A stretch of 64,000 bases of DNA. Source: Bactericera cockerelli. Lineage: Eukaryota; Arthropoda; Insecta; Hemiptera; Triozidae. Below are positions 12,058 through 23,200 of this stretch, piece after piece. The notes beneath the pieces were generated by a model. That model was not told the DNA's origin and searched no databases. It was given only the letters and a program-made list of their open reading frames with translations. A program made the translations under genes and the position numbers. The DNA lies in the NCBI GenBank assembly GCA_024516035.1, contig CM044957.1:49782085-49846084 (forward strand), in the 5' to 3' direction. Numbering within the stretch: position 1 is the stretch's first letter; every line of letters begins with the position of its first letter.

Positions 12058-13024
12058 TGTTCTCTAAAGCTAACACAACCAAATTAATATACATATAAGG
12101 TAGAAAACAATAACTTATATATACCTACTTGAAAGATGGATGGACTGATAAAATGGTAGTTAGGAAAAGATATAGAACGACCAATGCCACAGCGGCAGGA
12201 AGAGTTTTTTGTCTCAAATGAAAATGTCAAATGAATTTAATATTGTTGTAGTAGTACATAAGCTTTTTACTGACCAAATCCTTCACTCACTTGGTGGAAA
12301 CGGCAATTCAGCTTTATCTTGGTACAACTGTCGCAGGAAACTTACAAACCTGCTGCGGTGCTGCCCACATCAACCTCACCCAGCCTGATGTAGTAAATAT
12401 AACTTAAAAGAACAAAGACGGCAGTTGCACGTTTCAAATTCAAAATTAAATTTTTCAAATTTCATCCATTTCATTTCAATGATTTGTTGATTGTTAAGGA
12501 AGGAAGCAATGCCTTTGTGCAATCTTTCTACAATCAACCTTGAAAAAAAATCCACAGGGTTCGACAAAATCCTCTGTAACTTTCGTCGCTAAAGTTCCCA
12601 CCGTGAGATTTTAACCTTTTGCACTCCAGTGAAAAAAAAATGGAATTGCCGATACGGTCCAGTGCATGTCCCACATGCAACCATAGAAACGCCGCTACAC
12701 TCCAGTATAAAATTCACAAGAACTGTCCTTAAGGTCCAGTGCATGTCCCACATGCAACTATTAATAACGCTCTTACGGTCCAGTGCATGTCCCACATGCA
12801 AGATTTCCCTCCACTTTATTCGATTTCATTTTATGTTTTCCTTTAATTATCAGCCTATCAGATTTATTTTAGTCGATTCGTGATATTCCGTAGAATATTT
12901 ACGAACAAGTCAAAAGTGTCTAAAATGTAAGCCGGCTGTGTAAACAAACATTATTATCAGTGCAACCTGCGGAAGGTTGGTTCAGTGTAGTACCTGTTCT
13001 TTCGTCTTTATTTCTGTGATAAAA

Positions 13025-13093
13025 ATGTCTAAAAGAAATCTGTATAGTTTTATAGGTAAAGAAGAAGCCAAGAAAATTCGAAATTTACTTTGT
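13025..13093 (+). pseudogene. Possible piggyBac transposase first exon remnant
   Basis: ATG at 13025 opens MSKRNLYSFIGKEEAKKIRN and runs to a good donor (G|GTAAGT, 13094-13099) inside the outer TTAA element. Many piggyBac-like transposases start with a similar M-S-K/R-R-N/x-L then acidic-helix pattern, so it could be the 5' exon of the lost transposase. It was also considered as a far-upstream FBXO9 exon, but FBXO9 has a better start at 35498. Confidence 0.3.
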
Positions 13094-13530
13094 GGTAAGT
13101 AATTTATTTTCTTTATGTGTTTATTTGAGGGTCAAAGATACCTCTGCAAAGTATATCTCTGTCTCTTTCTAGCACACTTGTTGACATGAGTTAGACAAAG
13201 AAAGATGATGTGTGATACAGGGTGGCGTTGTTAGCATTGATTTCACGACCCTCTTCAACACATTGTCTTTTTGTACTTCCACTACCTACCTTTTTTTAAC
13301 AGTGTTTTATACCTAATTATTTACCCATTTTTAGCTCCCATATCGCTAATTGGGGATCTATTGTTCTTTTTACAAAGTCAAAAGTTTGGGTCGTCTACAA
13401 ACACCCTGTATACGAGGTCTGTAATTTGAAAGAAAAAATCTACTGGACCGTAGCGCTTCGTTTCTTTCCGAAACAACTCGACCTGATGAACAAACAAAAC
13501 AATGCATGTGGGACATGCACTGGACCTTAA

Positions 13531-14665
13531 CCCTTTGACGCCGGAATTAATTTGGCCGGGGGAAAAAAATCGCAAACAACTTTTCTTTCATCCTGATGGT
13601 TTTCTAAGACTTTTGGCGTTGGTTTCAGCTTTCTAGCTTTTACCGGTAAAAAGTTATGAATCCGTGTCGAAAACGACACACCGGGCTTTGAAGGAACAAG
13701 AATGTAGAGAAAACTGATTTTGTTAAAAAAGTATAAAATGACGATTTTTTAGTGAGTTTAAAACGAGTTAAAGGAAACACTTCAAAGGGAACGTTAAATG
13801 GGCGCTACAATAGGTGGGCTGGGTCTAGCACTAGCTGCAGTTGTGATAGGAATGGGAGCTACAATAGGAGGGCTGGGTCTAGCACTAGCTGCAGTTGTGA
13901 TAGGAATGGGAGCTACAATAGGAGGGGTGGGTCTAGCACTAGCTGCAGTTGTGATAGGAATGGTAGCTACAATTAGGAGGGATGGGTCTAGCACTAACTG
14001 CACTTGTGATAGGAATGGGAGCTACAATAGGAGGGCTGGGTCTAGCACTAGCTGCAATTGTGATAGGAATGGGAGCTACAATAGGAGGGCTGGGTCTAGC
14101 ACTAGCTGCACTTGTGATAGGAATGGGAGCTACAATAGGAGGGCTGGGTCTAGCATTAGCTGCGTAGTGGTATATTGTCACTCATTTTCCTAGTTTTGAC
14201 TCAATAATCAATCTAAAATCAGATTAAATCATAAAAAAACAGTAAAATTATTTATTTGGAAAAAACGTTCTTTTAAGACCGGATGTGTCGTTTTCGACAC
14301 GGCAGAAAATTGGACAAAAGCAGCTACCTACCAATTAATTATTACAATTTTCTTTTTAAATATATGTTAATAAGCATATTAGCTACCTCTATGAATTTTT
14401 TCAGTAAAATAATCGACCAGGAAACACAAAAAATAACCAACCAAAGTCGGCAAAACTCCATGCGATGATGAACTCTCGAAATCTCAGCAAAAAATGAAAA
14501 TTTAGAAATGTAAACAAAACAATTCAAAAATCGCGCTGCATGGATTTGAAGATAAGAAGTCAAGGAACTGTTTCACACTGAAACGATAATGATACTGTAT
14601 TCTAGTGAATAGTTATTGAATCTCAAAGTACCTGTGTCGAAAACAACACGCTCGGCGTCAAAGGG
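13531..14665. mobile_element. Inner piggyBac-like element carrying a 54-bp minisatellite
   Basis: TTAA at 13527-13530 and 14666-14669 flanks the ends CCCTTTGACGCCG and CGGCGTCAAAGGG, which are perfect inverted 13-mers. Interior palindromes of the form GTGTCGAAAACGACAC occur near both ends (about 13661 and 14284). It sits precisely in a TTAA within the subterminal repeat of the outer element. It encodes no transposase. Confidence 0.8.
13797..14166 (+). repeat. 54-bp minisatellite (about 7 copies) inside the inner TTAA element
   Basis: The unit begins GGGAGCTACAATAGGAGGGC and is 54 bp long, so it keeps frame. On the plus strand one frame reads as an 18-residue Gly/Ala/Leu/Ile hydrophobic repeat (GATIGGLGLALAAVVIGM), and several other frames on both strands are also open. 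That is expected of any stop-free unit whose length is a multiple of three, so I do not call a gene. Confidence 0.85.
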
Positions 14666-14754
14666 TTAAGGACTGTTCTAGTGAATTTTATACTGGAGTG
14701 TAGCGGCGTTTCTATGGTTGCATGTGGGACATGCACTGGACCGTAAAAGGTTAA

Positions 14755-15680
14755 TATTTTAACTGAAAATTCCCTTTTCTCTTTCCTTTGCGGCAGTGTG
14801 AAGTTCTTTGCAAGAAAATCCCCCTATTTGTAAAATAAATAAAATTATTTATTAGGTACGCAAATATATTATGTACATGTTTAATTGTTTATAATTTTTT
14901 TTGGTACAGATAAAAGTGTGAAAGTGTACCCAAAAAAATGCTCTATGAATAAATTCCATCCTTAAGTTCTCACCCCTTATCTAATACTTCGAAATTATAG
15001 TATCTAATGGGTCACTTGCAAAAGATTTTTTAATTACACCTATACCTGATATTATTGCAAATATAACAGTATGGTTTGTTTCTACCGAATATTTCATCGT
15101 ATTCTGGTTTTCAGACCTTTTTCATGCACTTATTTACAGAAATCCCATGGAATATTTGCCAGGAATCTCTTCGTGAGTTCAGAATTAAAAAAAAAAATTG
15201 GTTAGAAGAATTGACCCAAGTCGGCAATTTTTTGACGCGCGAGACTTGATAGAGGTTGATAATATTTTATATTACGTGTGATCTAATGTAGGTGACGTAA
15301 GAGTGGGTGTACACTGTACAATCTCATATTGCTTGCACAGATAGCGACACTTTTATAGCGCCCGACTTAATCGGTTTTAACAGCGGGAACAGCGACTAAC
15401 GTTTAAATAAATTTCCAATGTTCGCTGTAAAATTTTATTTAACAATGTTCTTACCTAGGATTGGAAAAAAAAAAACGAATAAAAGAACGTTTAGAAGAAG
15501 AAAATTACTAATTGTATTTTATTAAAGCAAATCAAATATAATCGGGAGAAAAATAATACATGATACAAAATATTATGAACAAAAGGTTCATATACGAATC
15601 ACTGTAGAAAAATATAAAGAAATGTCGATGACAAATAAAATTATTGATCTACAGGGTAAAATCTGCTATCAATACTAACA
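14755..15680. other. Intergenic, AT-rich, nothing recognised
   Basis: Between the nested TTAA elements and the mariner-type fragment I see no exon, RNA gene or repeat. Short frames here have no family resemblance. Confidence 0.5.
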
Positions 15681-15681
15681 T

Positions 15682-15860
15682 ACAGGGTGAACCAAAAAAA
15701 AGTTGACACCCATTAATGGTAAATTACTGACTATATTTCCAGCCCTGATCTGCAATCCGTTTGTTCTTGTCAAAGATAGATCAATTCTGTTTAATTCTGC
15801 AGAAAGTCAACAAAATTTCTATATGTTAGGATATGACATTTTGTTTTTTATTTACAATAT
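15682..15860 (+). mobile_element. Single-ended mariner-type fragment
   Basis: It begins TACAGGGTGAACCAAAAAAA, a typical mariner-MITE terminus, but no matching right end was found before the next element. The assignment is tentative. Confidence 0.35.
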
Positions 15861-15891
15861 GATTTGGCATCTTCTTTTTTTACTTTCCTTA

Positions 15892-16489
15892 TCCTATAAT
15901 AAGGAAAGTATTGTATTCGTCGAAAATATGACCTACAGTTTTTCACATTTCTGGACGAATCATAGCCTCAGGATACCAAAAAAGTTGTTTTCAGCCATTG
16001 GTCCGTGAGTCTGTCTGTCTGCGTGTGAACAGGATATCTCAAGAACGGTAAAAACTAGAGACTTGAAATTTGGTACACAAATTAATTTTATAAACGAGAC
16101 GAACCACAAAACTTTTGATTGAAATCGGCCGCATTCTACGGCCGCAGGGCAGTAAATATTAGCCGCAAGCGCCAATTCTTTGAATTTGTTAAAGATACAA
16201 AAAAAGTTAAAGAACAACATTTTCTTCGATTAAAAAAATAATAGGGGTCTATTATCATCATTTTTTTGTTATTTTGAATCTCTTTTGACCTCGGCGCTAA
16301 TTTACCGGTATTTTGGGGGGGACCCGCTTTGACTAACTTTTTTATTATTCATCCTACAGGGGGGTTGTGACACATCAAATTCAATGATTTTGAAGTGCTG
16401 TTTACGAATTTGGCATTGTTTTTTAGTTACCTGTTACCGTTAAGTCACCAGTGGCGGAATGCTACTCCTTTTTGGGGGATAAGGAAAGT
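15892..16489. mobile_element. MITE with ACTTTCCTTATCC ends, intergenic
   Basis: The left end ACTTTCCTTATCC (followed by a small palindrome TATAATA) and the right end GGATAAGGAAAGT are inverted repeats. The interior has the phrase GTTTTCAGCCATTGGTCCGT, shared with 54485-54992 and 20520-20640, so this is a dispersed family. Related left ends occur at 265-300 (inside a SINE) and 41551-41584. There is no coding capacity; the open frames crossing it are chance. Confidence 0.65.
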
Positions 16490-17124
16490 CGTGTGATGTT
16501 TACACCGGATTTTATTATCACGTTATGGTCTTTGAAAATTTGTTAAGTGTTAGCCAGAAACGTCTTTAGAGATCCAAAGAAAACTTCAATCATACACAAT
16601 TGCTGAATGTGCCAAAAAAAAAAAAATAGAATTCAAAAATCATTCCCCGAAAAATAAGAGGTACATTTGCATTTTTTGATATTTTTAATAATTTAAAAGC
16701 CAAGCCTCAGTAAAACTTTGTGTACACCCAGTATAAAACACAATCAGTAAGACATTTGAATAGATGGAGTGTCATGTGGTGATCCTCTGCATGGTTTACA
16801 TTGTTTGGTCGATTCGCGATTCAGCTCATATAGGAGATTTGAGGTGTTTCGCATAACTTGAGCGTAATGGTGAGAGTGAAGTTCTATGGTCGCCCATTCA
16901 GGTCTTACAGCCGTATTTATGAACAGAAAACGCCATTTGAGCATGGTCTGCTGAAGGATGATTTCCTTTAATATTATTGGCCAATCCTTGCTTGAGACAT
17001 TGCTCAGACAAAATTCGCTGTTCATAAAATACGGGTGTTAACTTCGCTGTACGTTGCTTAACTTCAGTGATAGAACAAGAAGTGATTCAACATGCTATCG
17101 ACGCGACGTGAGACTAGCAAACTA

Positions 17125-17225
17125 TGTACAGTATTTAGTAAATACTATTTACTAAATATTGTATTTGGTAAATAGTATTTAGTAAAGCTAAATATTGTAT
17201 TTGGTAAATAGTATTTACTATTTAC
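17125..17225. repeat. Palindromic AT repeat just after the GPAA1 stop
   Basis: Imperfect repeats of TATTTAGTAAATACTATTTA form nested palindromes within about 10-110 bases 3' of the stop codon. They probably lie in the 3' UTR and could fold in the mRNA. Confidence 0.65.
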
Positions 17226-17236
17226 TCTAGTGGAGA

Positions 17237-20200
17237 TCAGGATAACGAGTCCGTGCTCATGCAGAAAGAGAACAATCGGCTCAGCTGAGCACCAGCCCTA
17301 TCCAGAACATGAGCCAGGTGGGGAGAAAGCACTCCGGCGCAAATGGTGTACACCCAGGAGCCGTAGATCAGAGAGTCGAGCGTGCTGTAGACCAGAGTGG
17401 TGCGAGTCACTTGGAAGGTGCGCACGAGCAGTGCTTCCCAGCCTAGCTCGGGGAAGTAAAGTGATGTGCTCACCAGCAGGATTGAGAACAGGACGCAGAG
17501 GGGATGAAACAGGAGCCACAGCAGCTTGTTGTGCCATCTGTGAAACAGACAATAATAATATCGCCTTATTTATACTGCCCGATTAGCTGTTAATATTTAA
17601 TTTTTGGTCAGATGTTTAGAATAATATTAATAATAATTCCGTGTCCGTGAGATAGGCACGGATTTCTATATTACGGTGGTGAGAGGATTATATGGATAAT
17701 AATAATAATATCGCCTTATTTATACTTCCCGATTAGCTGTTAATATTTAATTTTTGGTCAGATGTTTAGAATAATATTAATAATAATTCCGTGTCCATGA
17801 GATAGGCACAGATTTCTATATTACGGTGGTGAGAGGATTATATGGATAATAATAATAATATCGCCTTATTTATACTTCCCGATTAGCTGTTAATATTTAA
17901 TTTTTGGTCAGATGTTTAGAATAATATTAATAATAATTCCGTGTCCATGAGATAGGCACAGATTTCTATATTACGGTGGTGAGAGGATTATATGGATAAT
18001 AATAATAATATCGCCTTATTTATACTGCCCGATTAGGACTATTAAGTCCCATTATTCCAGCAGTAAGCCCAAGACGTATTATTATGAGGTAAAAATTCCA
18101 AATGGAAGGATAACTTGTCGTGTCCCGGCTGGGTTTCGAACCCGAAATCTCTGGATTCACAACAGTTGGATTGTTCTGATTATTATTAAATAATAAGCAT
18201 TTTCAAGCCTAAATGAACGCACTCTTTATAAATTAAATTATTCTGTTGGGTGAATACTTTTATCTGGGGCAGTTCTTAGCCAATTATTGGCTATAATCTA
18301 TAATCACTGAATTACTGTTTCTACTTTTTTTTAAAGATGAGTGTTTCACAGACTTTCTTATTTCGGAGCCATGAAACAGGAGCTACTGTAGACACTTGTG
18401 GTCTGTGTTGTAGCCTGCCCATCCCGTAGTATGCCTCCCCTCTGATGGGCGAGAAGTGACACAATACTTCCCATTTAGGTGCTGGGTCAACACGAGCGCA
18501 TTGGAAGGTATCCCTTACAAGTAATTGTAACCAAATTAAGAATACATTTTTTTACGGGGGTTCGAACCCGGGACCTTCCGCATGGCAAGCGAGTGCTTAA
18601 CCAATGAGCTATTCGTGCGCTCGAACTTATTGACTTGAACGGATAACTAATAGTTCTGCAAACTGTAAACCTCACACAGAGACTTTTATAGAATTATAAA
18701 TGTCAAATCAAGCATGAGGACATCGAGAACTTTTATTTAATATACCACTCGATGGGTTTTAAATAAAAAATCTCAACCGGCCCTTTTTCTGGCCTACCCT
18801 GCTGGGGATCGAACCCAGATCACCGAGCGTGCTACACCACTACACCACTCGGCCACGGTGACTAGTTAAAGTTCTAGTACTCCTGTGTCCTAGCGATACT
18901 CACCATCCTTAACTGTTCTGTGTGAGAGATACAACACACGAAGGCGGGAGATACAATTTGCACTGGTGGTGAAGTGGTTAACGCGCTCGTCTGGTAATCC
19001 AGGTAGCGTAGGGATCCGTTGGTTCGAATCCCACCCAGTGCATGAATTTTTCCTCATTCATTTGAGTTTGTGACCACATAATAATAAGACTCTTGAGGGT
19101 TAGGTGGCAGAAAATGCTTTGAGCACTAACCTCGCCTGGTGGTTACATTACACTAAAGAGTATTATTATTATTATTACTTAAAAACATTAAGTATGACTA
19201 CCCCCCCTGGCAACGCGCTTGTTCTCAATCACAATGATCACTTTCTATAGTTTTTACTGACTTTTCTCTAGTTGAATTTTCTCTTGAACAATTCTCAGAC
19301 TCTGAGGAAACCCATGGACTTATATCTACAAAGGCTGACGACTCTGCTCTCCATGGTCAGCACACAAGGTGCATTAACCTCGCCTGGTGGTTACCTTACA
19401 CTAAAGAGTATTATTATTATTATTATTAATCAAGAAGATATAAACTTTCTCAATGTTGGGGGTTTTCTCTTTCTTTCTTTAATTGTTAATCCTAAAAATA
19501 TCTTGGATGCAGAAAATAACAAACTTGGAAGTACTAAATCGAATGCGGAAAGATAAAGAGTTGCTCCTAACTATCAAAACTAGAAAAATTCAATACTTTG
19601 GAGATGTCTTGCGCGGCGAGAAGTATGCTCTATTCTTTAATTGTTAAGTTGTTGTTGTTGTTGTTGTAGCCAGCTTGGCTACAGCTTAAGGGGTGAGTGA
19701 TGGTCTCCAGCCAACTTTATTTCAAAGTTGGCTCGTCCTGAACCACATATTTCTATGTGCGATCAACCATCATGAGGACTTGGACTTTTCTTTATAAGCC
19801 ATTAAACCCTTAGGAAACTGCAAGCTAGCCTGGCTTGTAAGGGTTGGCTAGTCAGTTCTCTGTTTATAGTCCTCTAGCGAGACACTGGTCTTCTCCTTGT
19901 TTAATGTCCCCCAGCCCAGACTATTCTTTAATTAGTCACCCAGCGATAGTCACCATCCTTACCTGTTCTGAGTGGGAGACACAAAATGCGAAGGCAGTAC
20001 ATAGATGGCCGCAATGACGAGTCCTAGGGAAAAGTTCATCACGCCTATGCACATGGTAGCTAGACCCATCTCCACGCGACAGAAGATGAAGTAGAAGGCC
20101 CAGTCCTTGCCCACCGGGAACCTGGGTACAGTCAGAATAGCTTTAGGTGAAATATTTTGAGAAAAAAACAAAATAGTAAGGATTTTTTAAGAAATATTTG

Positions 20201-23200
20201 CTGTAAAAAGCACAATAAAATGATTATTGAAGTTAGGAATATTTGAGATATATGTATTTTTTTTTAAAGATGAGTGTTTCATAGCCTTTTTTATTTCATA
20301 GCCATGAAACAGGAGCTACTGTAGGCGCTTGTGAACTGTGTTGTAACTTGCCCAGCTTAACCGATTTTCTTCAAATTTGTTTTATATGGTAGAATACTAT
20401 TTTTCCTACATTCAATTCCTAAGATTTGCGCGTTACAAGGAATATTTTCAGCAGACCGACGAACCGACAGACGGACACAAAACCAAAGTTGCTCAGGAGG
20501 TTATGAAACGTCCAGAAAAAAAAAAAACCAAAAAAGTTGTTTTCAGCCATTGGTCCGTGCGTCTGTCTCTCTGTGAACAAGATATCTCGAGAACGGTAAG
20601 AGCTAGAAACTTGAAATTTGGTTTTGGTTCTAAATAGATTTTTTTTTACAAAAACAAACACAATACTTCCGATTTCTAATATTAGAAATTTCTCGGAAGT
20701 AAGTCATACTCACAAGAGCTTGTAGGCCAGGGTGACCAGGATGGAGCCGAGCGAGAGACCAGCAAAGGCGAGGAAGAGGGCGTGGTCCGTGGGTCCCGGG
20801 AGGAGGCGGGAGAGGGGGGGGAGCGTGGAGAGGAACACCCAGCCCAGCCCATGCGCCAGCAGGAACACGAGACCCAACCTCACCAGGTGGAGACTCTCCA
20901 GCTCCTGTCCCGAGTCCGAGTCCTGGACACAACATCAGCGGTTATTATTATGAACCAGATACTTGCATTTTCATTTACAGTTTTTGTTAGTTCATGTGAG
21001 GAGTAAATTCATACTTTCTCACATAAACTTTGACAATAAATATTAACATGAGAGTTAAAAATTACTGGGGGGAAAAAAAATCTACTGAGATTTTTTTTAT
21101 TATTATTATTATCTGACCTGCTCTGGCTAGGGGACGATAAGTAGGGAGAAGACCAGAGTCTCGCTAGAAGACTATAACCAGAAAATAGACTGGTCAACCC
21201 TAACTAGCCAGGCTAGCTTGCAGTTTTTCAAGGGTATTAATAAACCCTTGGAAGTCATTGAGATCCCCCACATGAACCTCACCTAGTCTGGGTTTGTGAG
21301 AAAGCTGTGTGGAACATAAATAGACCGCGATACTCCTTTGCAATGGTGTCGCGCTATGTGGCGTTTCCATGCAACTGGCGTTCGTTTCCTCACTTATTTT
21401 TTTTTTCTTTCTTTACACTGTATTTTTTTACAAAACAATCATCAACAACAAAAAATAACAATAAATTTAATAAAAAAAAAACTTAGAAGTATGTACAAAA
21501 AGAAATAGAGATCAATATTAATTTTTAATTACAATTGTTTTATAATCCGGGCGAAGTTAATGCCTTAGGCATTATCTGCCACTTAACCCCGGTTTAAGTT
21601 TAAACACTTCTTAATTCTACACGCTATGCTACTGAACTCACCTGGGCACTCTGCTCACTGAGCATGACGGCGCTGTACCTGGCGTGCAGGATGATCCTAC
21701 ACGCTATGTTTATACTACGGCACTCACCTGGGCACCCTGCTCACTGAGCATGACGGCGCTGTACCTGGCGTGCAGGATGATCCTACACGCTATGTTTATA
21801 CTACGGCACTCACCTGGGCACCCTGCTCACTGAGCATGACGGCGCTGTACCTGGCGTGCAGGATGATCCTACACGCTATGTTTATACTACGGCACTCACC
21901 TGGGCACCCTGCTCACTGAGCATGACGGCGCTGTACCTGGCGTGCAGGATGATCCTACACGCTATGTTTATACTACGGCACTCACCTGGGCACCCTGCTC
22001 ACTGAGCATGACGGCGCTGTACCTGGCGTGCAGGATGATCCTACACGCTATGTTTATACTACGGCACTCACCTGGGCACCCTGCTCACTTAGCATGACGG
22101 CGCTGTACCTGGCGTGCAGGATGATCCTACACGCTATGTTTATGCTACTGCACTCACCTGGGCACCCTGCTCACTGAGCAAGACGGCGCTGTACCTGGCG
22201 TGCAGGATGATCCTACACGCTATGTTTATGCTACTGCACTCACCTGGGCACCCTGCTCACTGAGCATGACGGCGCTGTACCTAGCGTGCAGGATGATCCT
22301 ACACGCTATGTTTATACTACTGCACTAACCTGGGCACCCTGCTCACTGAGCATGACGGCGCTGTACCTAGCGTGCAGGATGATCCTACACGCTATGTTTA
22401 TACTACTGCACTCACCTGGGCACCCTGCTCACTGAGCATGACGGCGCTGTACCTGGCGTGCAGGATGATCCAGGCGGAGTAAGCCTTGAGCAGCAGGGTG
22501 CCACACAGCAGAGCCAACACAGGCATGTAGTAGCTGATGGAGACGAAGCGGTCACTGGCGGGCAGGAGGTAGAAGAAGTACGACTGGTGGAACCTGTATA
22601 ATAATAATATCGCCTTATTTATGCTGCCCGATAAGGACTATTAAAGTCCCATTATTCCAGCAGTAAGCCCAAGACGTATTATTATGTGGTAAAAATCCCA
22701 AATGGGAGGATAACTTGTCATGTCCCGGCTGGTTTTCGAACCCACGACCTCTGGAACCTGTGGATTCACAGAGTGCCGCCTTTACCACTGAGCTACCGGG
22801 ACAGACTAAATTTATTTTATATAGGTTCATATATACAGGGTGGGGCAAAAGTCTGGAAACCCCTGAATAACTTTCGAATGGCTTCTTCGACTTTCGAAAG
22901 GTAAAATTGAAATTTTGTAAGGTAAACCGGGCTAATAAAAACTTCTTTTAGAGTGGGGTCGATTTTTGTTACCGGCCCCCATGTCGGGGTCAGGGGGGCC
23001 AACTTCATTTTTTTAAATACGAACCCCCACCTTGCGATACATTTTTGGAAAGGTCTTTAAAAAAAAAATACAATGGTGTAAATTTTATTTTTTTAATATT
23101 AACTGTTTGCAAATGGCGTCCAACTTTGTGTATGCAGTAAAGTCTGGAAACCCCTGAATATCTTTTGAAAGGGCTTTCTCAGTAAATTTAAAATTGTGCA

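Larger units (their letters stand above)
12615..14750. mobile_element. Outer piggyBac-like element (TTAA target, CCTTTT ends)
   Basis: TTAA at 12611-12614 and 14751-14754 flanks ends that begin CCTTTTGCACTCC and, on the other strand, CCTTTTACGGTCC. Long subterminal inverted repeats match: about 12650-12766 against 14670-14747 plus 13501-13526, built around GGTCCAGTGCATGTCCCAC, which occurs three times on the left. A TTAA target and C-rich ends are diagnostic of the piggyBac superfamily. No full transposase remains. A second TTAA element is nested inside. Confidence 0.72.

Noticed and set aside
13752..14193. Frames of 69-131 codons over the 54-bp satellite
   Set aside because: Open in several frames on both strands, as expected of a 54-bp unit; no gene structure around it.
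19272..19390. Independent plus-strand gene start (MNFLLNNSQTLRK...)
   Set aside because: It is the inverted copy of GPAA1 exon 6 and runs into a SINE tail.
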